This document shows, one piece after another, positions 1-12,300 of a stretch of 64,000 nt of DNA. The notes under the pieces were generated by a model. That model was not told where the DNA came from and made no database searches. It saw only the letters and a program-made list of their open reading frames with translations. The stretch comes from Galeopsis tetrahit. Lineage: Eukaryota; Streptophyta; Magnoliopsida; Lamiales; Lamiaceae. Each line of letters starts with the position of its first letter. The stretch's first letter is position 1. A program made the translations under genes and the position numbers. Location: the NCBI GenBank assembly GCA_963675135.1, contig OY776120.1:25324001-25388000 (forward strand), written 5' to 3'.

Positions 1-3000
1 TTTGGAAGCAAACTTTGAGACCTTTGAGTGATTTTGGTTTTGGTAGGAAAAGTGTGTGGGAGGGTGGAGTTGGCTTGTTCCTTATTTCTGGGGCATTTTT
101 ACTAGCATTTAGTTTGGCTTGGTTGAGGGGTTTTCAGTTAAGATCAAAGTTTAGCAAGTATTTGACTGTTTTTGAGTTTGATCAGGCTTGTGGCATTTCC
201 ACTGGAACACCTGTTAGGATTAGGGGGATAAATGTTGGGAATGTGGTTCGCATCAACCCCTCATTGAGGAATATTGAGGCAGTTGTTGAGGTGAGGCTGT
301 GAAATAGGTTTTCAACTTGTTTTCTAGTCGTGGCTTCAATGCATTCTGACTATGTTATTATTTATCTTGATGTTGGTGTTTTAGATTGAAGATGATAAAA
401 TTATTATACCACGGAATTCATTGATTGAAGTCAATCAGTCCGGTCTTCTCATGGAAACTATGATTGATATTACACCCCGAGACCCCATTCCAGCACCTTC
501 GGTTGGACCTCTTCATGCAGGTTGTGTTAAAGAGGGTTTAATTGTATGTGACAGAGAGAAGATAAAGGGACGCCAAGGTGTGAGTTTGGATGTATTGGTT
601 GGAATATGCACTCGCATTGGGCGTGAAGTTGAAGAAATTGGTGTTGCAAATACCTTTTCATTGGCTGAGCGGATTGCCAATGTTGTTGAAGAGGCACGGC
701 CCCTGCTTACAAAGGTGTGGTCTGTGTGTGCGTGTTTTTTTTTTTTTTACTTTGACTGTAGTTTTATGTCGAATAATTAACTTTAGCTGCACTGATGATA
801 TCTTTATAGTTATGAATTTACACTATTCCGGTGTTTGCTGCCAAAATTTTGCAAATTTAGATAGGATTAAGTCATCAAATTAAGGAAATGCTATCATTTT
901 TACAACAAAAGTGGATACTTCCCAATATTGATATCGATGACCACGAAAAATGGATATATCGAAGATATATCGGGGATATTTCCGGATATTTTCATCCTTG
1001 CATATAACTGATCATTCAGGGTAGAGCCGTAGAGGGACTCCTTTTATTTTATGGGTTGATCCCTGGTTCTTGGCACTTGTTCCTGGTTATCTCTGTGTGC
1101 ACCTTGTAAAGCTCATGTGGTTTCGAAATATAACTGTGCTTGGTTTTTGCAAATAGTCTGTTGTTTTACCTTGCAATTTTAAGTTAATTTTTTTCCAGCA
1201 ATATCTTGATACTAAGGTTTGCTGCTGTTAAATCAACGTCTCAAACTTTCCATATCACTCGTTTTACTTTAGCATCCTGTACACTCTGTAATCATAAAAT
1301 GGTATTTAAATTTAAAGAAATTTTTTTATAGACCAGCAACTTGCAGCAAGACTTTATGGATCAAAGTGTTGGGCTTCTAAATTTTAACATGAACAAGAAC
1401 ACATAGGTAGCAGAAATGAAAATGTTGAGATTGGTGTGCCATGTGCGGATGTGCTAGATTAGATAGAAAGAAATTGTGTAGCCCAATAGATGAGACTGAA
1501 GCACAACATGCTTGTGATGGTTTGGACAAGTACTTAAGAGGGTATCCATATAGTTGACCCCAAATAGTGGGAAAAAGGTTTAGTTTGTTGTTGTATCTGT
1601 TTCCCTATAGCTGCACAAGTTTGTATGATCATTTTTTGGTATATAATCAGTACGAGATGTTACTTAGTAAACCTTAAGCAATCACTACTAGCAAGTTCAT
1701 CCGTTTATGAAGTTAGTTTTCTAAATGAGCTGTCACTGTATATATAACTAAATTTGCATCTCATGCAGTTCCCCTATTCTATCATTTGCTGGATAAATTG
1801 ATTTATTAGTATTTCAATTTTGCTGTTAAATCATTTTCCATGATTAATATGGACTAGGAGTCTAGGTTATTTGAAATGGCCAAAAATCCTCTTATCTCAT
1901 CAAATATGTGATATAGGTAGGTAGCCTTGGCTCTTGGCAGGTGCTTAATGGCTGCTTTTCAATGTTTGTACCATGCACTTTACACGGTGCAGCCAGCAAA
2001 AGCATATTAAAGTTCTGATAATCAGAAGGGGGCTTGTAAAATCTTGAATAAATAAATGCATTCACTGTTGTGTCTTTGCATTGAATTGTTCTCATGCTAA
2101 ATTCTGTCTCTGATGTAGTGATTTCTCAGATTCAAGCCATAGCTGAAGATGTAGAACCATTGTTGGCCGAAGTTCATGATAGTGGTTTGCTTAAGGAAGT
2201 TGAGAACTTAACCAAAAGCCTTTCACGAGCTTCTGATGATTTGAGGTAGACCTTGATGTTTGCTGTTCAGTTTCAAATTGACTTGAAAAGAAAGGGTTAT
2301 TGTAATTTAGAATAAATTAAACAATATCAAAAGAAAAGAAAAAAAAAAACCATTCCGGAATGCATATGGTTTGTTTTATAGAATCATAGATAACCACTCC
2401 TTAAATTTTTGTTCAGCATTTTCTTCATTAAGGAAGATGGAAAAAACTGAATGCATTTACTTTTTCATTGTGTTGCGATGTGTGCCCACATCTTACTTAA
2501 CCTGTGTCCATAAATCCCTTTCTGTAGCATCTGCATATTTATGTGACCCTCGAATGATTTATTTAAATGGAATTTGGTATTAAATTCTTAAGTTTCAGTT
2601 CCCAAATTCTTAAGTTTCAGTTCAAAATGGTTTGTTCATTACTAGGATGTTTGGGGCTTTGGATTTTCTGAACATGAGCTATGCGTCAATTGGCTAATGA
2701 TACATTATGTGTGATATATACAGAAAGGTGCAATCATCAATTTTGACCCCGGAAAACACCGAATTAATTCAGAAGTCAATTTACACCCTCATTTTCACAT
2801 TGAAGAACATTGAGGTAGGTTCTTCTCGAACAGTTTTGATTGTTTGAGTGGTTATTACCTCTCCTTATACCTATGTTTGGATTGTTTGAGTGGTTATCAT
2901 CCTCAACTGTTAACCTTTCTGCAGAATATAAGCTCTGATGTCTTGGGATTTACTGGGGATGAAGCTACAAGAAAGAACTTGAAATTGCTCATTAAGTCCC

Positions 3001-3017
3001 TCAGCCGGCTACTGTGA
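1..3017 (+). CDS. TGD2: TGD2 (TRIGALACTOSYLDIACYLGLYCEROL 2), 3' part, five exons
   Basis: This encodes the MCE/MlaD-domain substrate-binding subunit of the TGD1-2-3 ABC importer, which moves ER-derived lipid precursors across the inner chloroplast envelope. The window opens inside an exon, so the transit peptide is missing. Exons read as <1-290, 385-714, 2130-2245, 2724-2814 and 2925-3017; all junctions are GT-AG and the phases join. The first exon starts in a WKQTLRPLSDFGFG stretch, then a hydrophobic helix (GGVGLFLISGAFLLAFSLAW), then the MCE core around GTPVRIRGINVGNV. Exon 2 holds the NSLIEVNQSGLLMET segment. The end, GFTGDEATRKNLKLLIKSL, matches the TGD2 C terminus as I recall it. The product is the periplasm-like, membrane-anchored lipid binder. 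No defects are visible. Intron 2 (715-2129) carries a LINE relic. The gene is convergent with the PPR gene downstream. Confidence 0.93.
1417..1594 (+). mobile_element. RTE-type LINE 3' end fragment in TGD2 intron 2
   Basis: The stretch reads like a decayed C terminus of an RTE-clade LINE reverse transcriptase: the recurring KMLR...C...RLDR and WFG-like segments are recognisable through frameshifts. The noncoding end has the usual GACCCCAAATAGTGGG-like sequence followed by a TTGTTGTTG tail. Only the last ~180 bp is present, as is common for 5'-truncated LINE copies. It sits wholly within the intron, so it should not affect the protein. Confidence 0.65.
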
Positions 3018-3508
3018 AATATAGAAAGCGAAATCAACCGATTTACTCATTTGCCAGAGGATAAAAGATTGGACACCAAATGAGTATCTTTTTCCACCCC
3101 CATGTTCATCACAAGTCATATTTTCCATGGATGAGACTCCCAGCTTTTTTGCTGTTTGTGGGCTCTCCATATGCTACCCTCCAGAAAAAGAATATACTCT
3201 GATCTTTAGCACATCTCTAGACTTAGTTTTGCTTGTTCCGTTTCTAGATTACGAGAAATATCAACAGCGATTACAGACAATTTTTGTGCATGGAAAGCGC
3301 TTGTTCTGCTTTACAGATGCAGCTTTTGCAAGGAAAACATGATTCTTCTTGTTTTGGTTGATTGCATTTTCACCTTTTCATCCTATCCTCAATTATTAGA
3401 ATAATAATATGCATGACTCGTATTAAAATTGAAAAAATATATGTGAAACATGCTTCTAGTTTTGTTAAAGATGAAGAAAAAAAGAATGAAACATTTTTGT
3501 CAATCCAG
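3018..3508. other. Shared 3' flank of two convergent genes
   Basis: About 490 bp separates the stop codon of TGD2 from the stop codon of the PPR gene on the opposite strand. It should hold both 3' untranslated regions. An open stretch at 3127-3342 has no recognisable protein and I regard it as chance. Confidence 0.6.
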
Positions 3509-4789
3509 TTATGATAATATAAAGGGTGCAGTTGCACAAGTGAAAGTGGATGCCCTCTTTTTCCTCACATTCTGCTTGACCATCAACTCTCTTAATCTCT
3601 CTGCTTCGCTCAACTTCCCCCCTAATACATACAAATCAGATATAAGTGAGTAAACCCCTCCATCATTTTCAGGCCTCACCATCTTCATCACCTTATCAAT
3701 AACCTTCTCAGCCATCTCAAACTCTCCATGCAACTTACACGATGACAAGAACGATCCCCACACAACAACATTTGCTTCAAAAGGCATCGCATTGATAACC
3801 TCATACGCTTCCTCCAACATTCCCGCCTTGCCAAATAAATCAACCATGCACCCAAAGTGCTGAATTCTTGGCCTCAACTCGTACTCATCCAGCATCCTAA
3901 AATATCTACGACCCTCATCCACCAACCCTGATCGAACACATGCTGCAAGTATTCCCGTAAACGTTAAGTCATTGGGCCTCACTCCAGCTTCTCTCATCTT
4001 CTCAAACATATTCAATGCTTCTTTTCCATGGCCGTGTTGTGCAGCACCACAAATCAATGCTGTCCATGATACAACGTTGCGATCGTTCATCATGTCGAAT
4101 ACTAAGCAAGCATTCTTTAAAAGACCACATTTTGAATACATGTCAACTAAATGCGTACCCAACTCCACATTCAACTCCCACATGTTCTTTACGGCAAAAC
4201 CATGTATCGATTTTCCAAGAATCGATCCAACAGAACCCATTCTCCCGCAGCGTGCTAAAACCAAACCTATAGTAAGCTGATCGGGCTTTAGGCACTCGTC
4301 ATTGGAAGTACTCAACAGCATTTGGCGAAAGAGTGCTACTCCATGATTCCAGAGGGAATGATTCATATAAGCTCCAATCATTGCAGACCAGGAAGCGAGG
4401 TTTCTCAGGGGCATTGTGTCGAACACAATCCGGGCAGCGTTAATATCCCGTTGCCGTGAATATCCGGTGATCATAATGTTCCAAGTAACTGTGTTTCTAA
4501 CGGGCATTTCGTCGAACAGGATACGGGCGTCCCTAAAGGCGGTGGAGGCGTATACAGAAAGCAGAGAAGTGGAGACGTAAATATGAGCAGAGAAACCGAG
4601 TTTGAAAATGAGGGCGTGGAGATGGCGAATGATGGGAAGGTTGTGCGGCAAACTGGTACAAGATTTAAGAGCGAAGAGGAGAGAATAGGTGTCGAAAGGT
4701 GAGGAAGAGGAAGAGGATTGAAGTGTAAGAATATTATTATGAAATGGGAAGGAGCGATGCAGAGGGGCGTATTTGAGTTTTGTGAGCAT
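3509..4789 (-). CDS. Pentatricopeptide-repeat protein, PLS/E-like subclass, single exon
   Basis: A 426-residue intronless gene. PPR proteins bind organellar RNA sequence-specifically in mitochondria or plastids and act in editing, splicing or stability. Repeats are evident from residue ~35 on: LHALIFKLGF, ARILFDEMPVRNTVTWNIMI, ARIVFDTMPLRNLASWSAMI, LVDMYSKCGLLKNACLVFD, NVVSWTALICGAAQHG, MFEKMREAGVRPNDLTF and MVDLFGKAGMLEEAYEVI. The tail (VVWGSFLSSCKLHGE, then YSLISDLYVLGGKLSEAERLREL) resembles an E domain. There is no DYW deaminase domain, so any editing role would need a partner. The ATG at 4789 is the first in frame and leads into a basic, Ser/Phe-rich N terminus compatible with organelle targeting. 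I cannot assign an orthologue or RNA target. Confidence 0.88.
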   Translation of the reverse strand: MLTKLKYAPLHRSFPFHNNILTLQSSSSSSPFDTYSLLFALKSCTSLPHNLPIIRHLHALIFKLGFSAHIYVSTSLLSVYASTAFRDARILFDEMPVRNTVTWNIMITGYSRQRDINAARIVFDTMPLRNLASWSAMIGAYMNHSLWNHGVALFRQMLLSTSNDECLKPDQLTIGLVLARCGRMGSVGSILGKSIHGFAVKNMWELNVELGTHLVDMYSKCGLLKNACLVFDMMNDRNVVSWTALICGAAQHGHGKEALNMFEKMREAGVRPNDLTFTGILAACVRSGLVDEGRRYFRMLDEYELRPRIQHFGCMVDLFGKAGMLEEAYEVINAMPFEANVVVWGSFLSSCKLHGEFEMAEKVIDKVMKMVRPENDGGVYSLISDLYVLGGKLSEAERLRELMVKQNVRKKRASTFTCATAPFILS

Positions 4790-4869
4790 ACTATACTACA
4801 GTATAATGTAACGTTAATGGCTGCAACTCTTGATTCCATCAACAACCCAAACATCTATCTGCAACACGT

Positions 4870-6239
4870 ACGTGTGCTTGGTTACGAGAAAATTGAAGGT
4901 TTTATCTATATTTTATACTCTAATTCTTTTCAACATTTAGTTGATTTTTTAATATTTTATTTAATTTTTTCAGAGTTGATTTTTCTTTTATTTTTTAAAA
5001 TTAACTCAATGAAAAAATTATTAAATTAAAAAAAATCAAATAAAAATCTTTAAAACTAATTAAAGTAATTAATTTTTTAGCTTTATTTAATTTTTTAAGA
5101 TTTAGGTGATTTTTTTTATAATTTTTATTTTTCATTTTTCATATTAATTTGAATTCTTATTTTTTAATTTTATTATTTTTGACAATTTATTAAATATTTT
5201 TATAATTTTATTTAACTTAATTGATTTTTGAATTTTAGTGTGGTGTGTTTAATATTTGAGACGTGTATAATTTTTTTATGGGGTGTTAATAGCTTTATGT
5301 AATAAAAAAAATATTGAAAAGAAAATAAAATAAAAAGTGAATTCCTTGTTAAATAATCTATTGTAGCATGTAAATGAACTAAAATTAAAATAAATCAAAA
5401 TTTAATAGACTAAATATAAAAAATGATAATCATATGATCTAAATTAAAAAACGTGATACGGAAGGGGAAGGTTAGTATTTATGTATATACCTAATTCTGT
5501 GAGTGGGGAAATATATCTCAAGGTGGCATATTTATGTACATACCTAATCCTGATCATTAACATAAATAAGTTATTTAATATTTTTCAATTTAATTTACAC
5601 AAGAAAAGTGAATTTAATATGGCTCTGTTTGGATGGAGGGATTTGGTCTATAGATTTTAAATCCACAATCTAAATTCATTCCACTTGTTTGGATTAAAAA
5701 TTAAATGAATGAATTTCAAATTCTTAGCATATTTTTTTAGTTAAAATTGAAAGAATTTTAAATTCTCACTAAATAAAATAAAATCAATATGCGAGTTATT
5801 TAAAGATCAAATTGTATACCAAAATTTGATCGAGTGCTATGTATGACATTTAATTTGTGTAGGACTAAATTGAGTATTTGTGTTTGATGGCAATTTCCTA
5901 AAATATATCTACAATTTTATTGTCATGCACAAATTAATTATGTTTCAATATATAATACGTTGAGGGTGGTAACCCATGCATTTTCACGCATAGATTTTAT
6001 TTTTTAATTATGTACTCCATATCTAATAAGTTGCACAAGTTTACTTATATTTACAAAATATAAGTGAGTGTTATAGTAGTGCCCACTGACAATTTCCTTT
6101 GGAGACAAAAATTCACTTGTAACAGTTACATGGATTATAATATAATTGTATCTATTATATAATTAAAAAAAAATATATTTTTATCCTTTTTAGAAAATGT
6201 TAAATTAGTGAAGGATAAACTGTTTCAGCAAATATATAG
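4870..6239. other. AT-rich intergenic region with repeat relics, no gene
   Basis: The spacer is very AT-rich with many poly-A/T runs and no credible coding sequence. About 5225-5457 contains a decayed arm of the same palindromic MITE family seen intact at 37761-38219: the gtgtggtgt(g/a)tttaa and aaataaatcaaaatttaat segments recur. The block at 5623-5760 (ctctgtttggatg..., ...caaattctta) is related to 7293-7410 and is a second unidentified repeat family. Confidence 0.55.
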
Positions 6240-6241
6240 TA

Positions 6242-6504
6242 CTCCCTCCGTCCCACTATAAGTTTCCCACTTTCCTTTTATGGATGTCCCACTATAAGTT
6301 TCTCATTCCATTTTTGGTATATTATTTTCTCTCTCACAATCACATCACTTCTACTTTATCTATTATTTTATCATACTTCATCTAATACACATCTATTATT
6401 TTCTCTCTCACCATCACATCACTTATACTTTATCTATTATTTTATCATATTTCTTAATCAAAACACCCAAAAGAAAGGGGAAGTTTATAGCGGGACGGAG
6501 GGAG
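6242..6504. mobile_element. Stowaway-like MITE (Tc1/mariner type)
   Basis: A 263-bp element starts ctccctccgtcccactat and ends gcgggacggagggag, giving inverted termini, and is flanked by TA at 6240-6241 and 6505-6506. This terminus and the TA target are the hallmarks of plant Stowaway-like MITEs mobilised by mariner-like transposases. It has no coding capacity. Inside is a duplicated block (cactataagtttc at both the start and ~60 bp in). Confidence 0.85.
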
Positions 6505-6506
6505 TA

Positions 6507-7091
6507 TTAATTTTATGATAGCTGGCTAGCAATATCCAGACACTCCTCCTCTATTGTATTATTTGTATATATAAAATATGTTTGTTAAGATGTACAAGTT
6601 GAATATAATAGTGAATTATTTAGTAAAGTTACATGAGATTAAGGAGATAATTGAATCTGAGAGAAAGGTGACGTACGAGGTTTGTGTGACAAATTAGTCC
6701 ACTTCGTCATATTCATACGAAATGTACCTTCTGCTTTTTCTTTTTTTATTACAATTTTTTTGAGTACGTGAACTCGATGTAAGCTTTTACGATGAAGCTG
6801 AAATACGTCATCAAATTTTGTTGGATATGAATGTTTATTTTATTTTATTAAATATCTTCTCATGTGACTTATAAGAAGTAACGGTACATTAACTAATGCA
6901 TTTTTTTTATAACTCAAATACTGATAACATAGAGATCAATTGAGTGCAGTGTAAGCTAATATTAATATAATTGAACAATATATATTTATTTATATAAAAC
7001 GATCACACGTACATGTAATGTGACACTAACTTAAATATAAATGTGACACTAATTTTAACTGAAATGTGGCGCACATCAGATGCATACGAGC
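6507..7091. other. AT-rich spacer, nothing recognised
   Basis: No open reading frame of note, no inverted repeats and no tRNA-like signals were seen in this stretch between two MITEs. Confidence 0.5.
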
Positions 7092-7285
7092 AGTGTTTTC
7101 ATAACCGGACCGGTAATCAAATCGGACTGAACACCGATTATCGTTCCAATGGTTAAAATTATCTCTATCTAATTATTTTTTAATATTCTCTATGTTACAT
7201 TAAAAAAATACATGCTCTTAATTATAAGATTCATAATAAAATAAACATAATCGAGTCATAAAGTAATAACACAAAAATCAAAAAA
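7092..7285. mobile_element. Left half of a hAT-like MITE
   Basis: The sequence starting cagtgttttcataaccgg matches, with drift, the element at 54092-54451 (same starting motif, then the aagattcat..taaaataaac and aaagtaataacacaaaa blocks). The matching right half is absent here, so this is a truncated copy. The assignment to hAT rests on the CAG-type terminus and is tentative. Confidence 0.5.
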
Positions 7286-7292
7286 CTTAAGA

Positions 7293-7423
7293 TAGCGTTT
7301 GGTTGAGTGGATTTGGGCTTATAAATTTCAAATTCACAGCCCAAATTCATTCTACATGTTTGGATTATAAATGAATTTCAAATATTTAGATTTGTGTCCA
7401 CACATTTTTTATAGATGAGTTAT
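7293..7423. repeat. Unidentified dispersed repeat fragment
   Basis: The segment gcgtttggttgagtggattt...tgaatttcaaat is a diverged copy of 5623-5760. It abuts the truncated left LTR of the Copia element, so the junction at ~7424 is a deletion or rearrangement point rather than an insertion boundary. Confidence 0.5.
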
Positions 7424-8986
7424 ATACTCAATCGTCTAAATGGAAACAAGATGTTCTGATCTATAGAGTGCTAGTGTAATATAGCTGATTAAGATAACAA
7501 CCTTACTGATTGCTGAATTTAGCTGGTCAGTTTGAGAGCTATCTCAAAAGCTACAGGTGCGGAAATGTGTAGGCCCTAAATGTTTAGACTCGTGGGTATT
7601 TTTATAAAAACCTCTTTTTAAAGAATGACTTTAAAACAATGAATGCTTTGATATCTGCTGATTTTTCAAAATGTATACTTAGGTGAATTTTTGACTCTTT
7701 TATAAAACAATGCTTTTGTCAAATATGTATAGGCAATAAGAATGATGTACAGAATGTAAATAAAAACAATAAAGAACACAAATATTTATAGTGGTTCGGA
7801 TCTCAATATCCTACGTCCACTCTCTGTAATCAGATAGAGAAATTCACTATCTTGCTAAGTTTAGAGTCCCAAGAGAAGACTTGTGATCAAGAACCTCAAC
7901 TACTTTCTGAGGACACGAATCTACTTGTTGGTTAGGTAACAAGTAACCTTTACAAGGTTTAAACTTGAAATGTAAAGATATGTGTATAACCAACTGGTTC
8001 TAAGCACTAAAGATAGGATTATTTATGCAGGCTTAGGATCGAAAACTTAAAGCACTAAGGATAGAAATCTTTGTAGGCTCTAAAGAACTCGACACTTAGA
8101 ATATTTCTGAAATTGGTTGTTCTTGATATCAGCTGAAAATGAGAGTTCTTGCTTGTAAGGTTTCCGGTACCTTGTTCCAAAAACAAATGTTGTATTTATA
8201 GAGAGATTTGGGCTTCAAACTAGTCGTTGCATCAAATCTTCTAAGTATGGTCGATATCTTCATGGGAGAGTTGCTTGCAGATTTTCTGGTACGACATTTC
8301 CTGAAAAGGCAATGTGCATTAAATGCTTCGTACTGCATCTGGCAGACCTCTGTACGAACTAGTACTGGTCAACTTCATAGCTTCGTGTTGATGTATCATT
8401 GGTCCATATCAGCTAAGTCGTTGTACAGTTATCTTGTCTTCTGATTGAGCAATTCAGAACTGGTCCGACATTTTCTTTGTCTTCTTTTATTGTAGCCTTC
8501 AATGCACTTTAATGAACTAACACTTTCTTCAAGGTGCTTCATCCATAAATGCTAACTGTCATCTGAATCTTTTAGATGAGCTTGACTTGAGTAATCTTTA
8601 AGGCTTTTCTTCGACAAGATAGAGATGAGCTCATATCTGCTGAATGGTCTTCTGATCTTCAATGCAGATTATCATATAGTTACTTTCAGTCTATAACGCA
8701 TACATCTACCTTTAGATCTGATTTTACTAATGAGCTCTAGTGTCTTCTAGTCTTCAAGTCTTCTTCTCTTTAAGTCTTGAGCGAACACGAGTTTGATCAG
8801 ATGAGTAATCAGCTAATATAAATACAACTGATTCCTCAAACTTAGACTTAGACACATTTACATTACATCTAAGCTTTATAAAAACAACTTAGGTAACTTA
8901 GCTATATGTTACAAATTATTGATCTAAAGGTAGATGTATGCGTTATAAATTGCAATCAGATCAGGGGTTGGATGAAAATCCCAACA
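7424..8986 (-). repeat. 3' LTR (left copy), outer end missing
   Basis: It aligns by eye with 21249-22883 over its length (for example the segments around tatagagtgctagtgtaat and ggatagagaaattcactat). It ends in ccaaca next to the polypurine tract. The outer ~93 bp found in the right copy, starting tgttggtccc, are missing here. Scattered substitutions and short indels between the copies show that insertion was not recent. Confidence 0.85.
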
Positions 8987-9000
8987 ATTTTCCCCTTTTT
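8987..9000 (-). other. Polypurine tract of the Copia element
   Basis: On the minus strand this reads aaaaaggggaaaat directly beside the 3' LTR, the expected site for plus-strand DNA priming. Confidence 0.8.
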
Positions 9001-9340
9001 GATGAAGTCAAAACTAACTAAGCTAAGTTATCAGATTAGTTAGCTAATAATTTGAAATCATCAAAGGTTAGAAATAAAATGAACTAGAGCTATAATAGTA
9101 GTGTTATGACACTTATCAAATCTAATCTACTATGTATCAGAATGATACAGATTGTATCAGAGCTTAATACTTAGTATCAGAGTATACTACTTTAATAAAT
9201 ATAGAGTGTAAATGGCTTCTAAAGAAGAAAATGAGTTGTTGTTTGAAGCTGAAAAAATAAATACTTGTATTAATCAGAGCATAAGGAAACTAGATTACAA
9301 ATACAAGGTAAAATACTTAACAACTTGAAAAGGTTTGTCT

Positions 9341-12300
9341 TCAATATTCGCCATAAGCTTGATAGACTCTTTTCTTCACTTCTTTGACAATCATTTTGTC
9401 CCGAATCTTCTCCATCAGAACGATCTTATCAACAACATGATCAACTTTTCTCATGTCCTTCTTCCCATGAATGGTCCTGGCAGCTTCCCATTCAGGAAAA
9501 TCAGGCAAGACAATGTTGATGTTCTTCTTGGCTGCATCCTCGATTAGGATGTTCAAGAATTCTTCGTCCTTTTCTGTGAGAAAGCTTTCGAAACATTTGA
9601 AGGCCGTTTCCTGGTCTTGATCTCCCCATCTGTGTGCAAGATAATAGATCGTTTGCCACTCTATTTTCAGATTTAGCCATCTTAGATTATGAATTGGGTC
9701 AAGAAATTCACCAATCTGTTGATTCGTTGGCTCTGGGAGTTCAGTATTTTCTTCGTCTTCAGTGTCTTCTGGAATTGGCGCTTCAGCTGATTGCTTCTTC
9801 TTCTGTAGAGTCTTTCTCTTCTTGAATCTTATATCCAGGTTTGTAGATTGCTTTCTCTTCAGCTCAATTTGACGTCGTTCCTCATATCTTGGTACTGGTC
9901 GTCTAGACCCTTTTCTCAATGCAATAGGAACATTGTCATCTTCATCATCGATCAGAATCGAAGGTGAGGCAATCTCTGTTGATTGTTCTACTGCTGGTTG
10001 CTTCTGCAACTGAATGTCTTCTTTCCTAGCAACATTAATAACCTGTACTAAGGCAGGATCATATATCATTAGAGTAGATGAGGAAGGAATTTCAGAAATT
10101 CCTCCTTGAATTGTGAGTGCTTTCATCTGGTCCTCCTGGGTTCTGATTTTCTCCTATGCATCTGCTAATGTCCTAGCCAGATCAGTTTGAGATTCATAAG
10201 ATTACTTCAACTCTTCAGCTGGTCAGAAACTTGATTAGATAACTTAGCTCTGGCCTCTTCTTCCCCTTTTTTGGCTTCAGCAATATGGGAAGTGAGCACT
10301 TGAGTAAACTTCTTGAATTGATCCTCATTGGCAAAGTTGACATTATTCAAAACGGCAAATGCCTTCTGTTCGATTCTTGCGGTTGCCTTTGCAGTAGTTT
10401 CTTCCACAATGCGATCAATTTCCGGAGCAGTAGGAGTCAGTTGAAGTCTTAACTTCAAATCTTCAGTAGCTAGAGTGAGCTGATTCTTGGCCAATTGGAG
10501 ATTTCCAATTTCTTCCTCTAACTTCATGTTTTGATCTTTGGCCATCTCTAGCTGTTTCGTCAATTCAGCTCTCTGAGCAGTTGCCATCTTGTCTAATTCA
10601 ACATATTTCTTCTGCAAATCTGAAGTAGAGGCTTGCTCACGTTCTTGACTTTTCTTCAGCTCCTCTTCCTTGAGATTGTCGATGGTGGTCAACAGTGTTG
10701 TTCTATGTTATGTATCCATAGAATTGATTGCTTTCTCCAAGCTATCAATAGACATGGTCAGCACTGCATCAACATTTTGGACTACAACAGTTGTAAGACA
10801 GCATCAAAGAACTTCTTCATGTTATCTCTCACTGCATTGTAGATGTCGTCGTTAGTTATCTTCTGATTATCCTCAATACGACGGGCAACTTCTCTAATTT
10901 TTGGTGCTAAATCTTCATGAACGAGCATGGCAAGGTCACCTAAGACTTGGCCAATCAAAGAGACGTAAACTTCACTTAAACCCATCATCTTTAACTTGTA
11001 CCAGGTGATATCAGATAGGATTAGATGAGTGGTGATGGTACCAGTTGAAGATTCGCCTATCTGCTGGACATCTTTATTTCTTCCAAGTGCAAGCATAAGT
11101 TCCTCGAATGGTCTTTGAGGAGGATTTACAGGAATGGAAGTAACAATCTGTTGCAATTCCTTCTCATCATCATCATCACTGAGCACCAAGACTTCATCTT
11201 CAGCTCGATCAGTTGTTTCTACAACATCCTTCTCATCTTCAACTTTCTCAGCATCAAATGATTCCTTCTCCTCAGCTCTAGGAGCTGACTGTTCATTGTT
11301 TTGAGATCCCTGAATCTCTGAGACCGGGGGCTGTGAAGATTTAGTTATCACAATTTCTTGTGATTGATCGATATGAACATTGGACTGTACATTTTCAATG
11401 CTGATTGTCTCCATCACCAAGTCAGCAACTGATGTTAGTACTAATGCCTCAGAGCTTAAAGACTCGTCATGGGGAGTGACTTCGGCTGTTTTCACAACTT
11501 CAGTCTCTTGCTCCGCTGATTTCTCAACATCGTTTCTAGTCTGTTTAGGTGAACTCACACCTAAATCAGATGCAGGGTCAGCTGTCCCTCCGACTAGATC
11601 TCGTGTAAGATTTTCGTCGTTGATCGTGTCTTTATCAGCTCCGGACTCGGGTCCATCGTCGCTATGATCTACTTAATCCTTAGCAGTTTCAGATGCTTGT
11701 GACTTCGAAAGTTGTCCAAGCTTTCTCATAATAAGTTCTGAAAGTGCATCATCGGTAGCAATATCAAGGACACTTTCAATTTTAGCAGACTCGATCTGCT
11801 CTAACTCCTAGTCATAAAACATGTCCTGACCTCCTTTCTCTTCTACAGCTTGAAGGATCTTGGAGATGTTTGAGACTCGAATTTCTCTCCAAGTCCAGAT
11901 TCTCAGAATTTGCTCGAGGAGAGCTGGATGCTTCATGAGTTCTGGAAACTTCTCTTCAAGTTCTCCTTCTATCTGCTAGCGATAGAACTGCTCTTTGGGT
12001 CTGATTGGGTAGGTAGAAAGATGTGGGTTGAAAGGGTTGGGAAGTTGGAATGTAGGGGTAGATGTGTCGACTGTTTTTTGTCGAGCAACATCTGAAGTGT
12101 TTTCTATGTTGGAAGGGGAAGGAGAAGTAGCTACTTGTGCATAAGTTTTGGCAACTTCTACAGCAAGCTCTAAAGGGTTGATTATGGGATCAACAGGCGT
12201 GAGGTCTGCTGATTGTTGGGTTTCAGAGCCTAGAATAGGTTCCTTAGGATCAGGTGATGATCCTTCAGAGACTAGAATAGGTTCCAGGGTTGGGTTAGAA

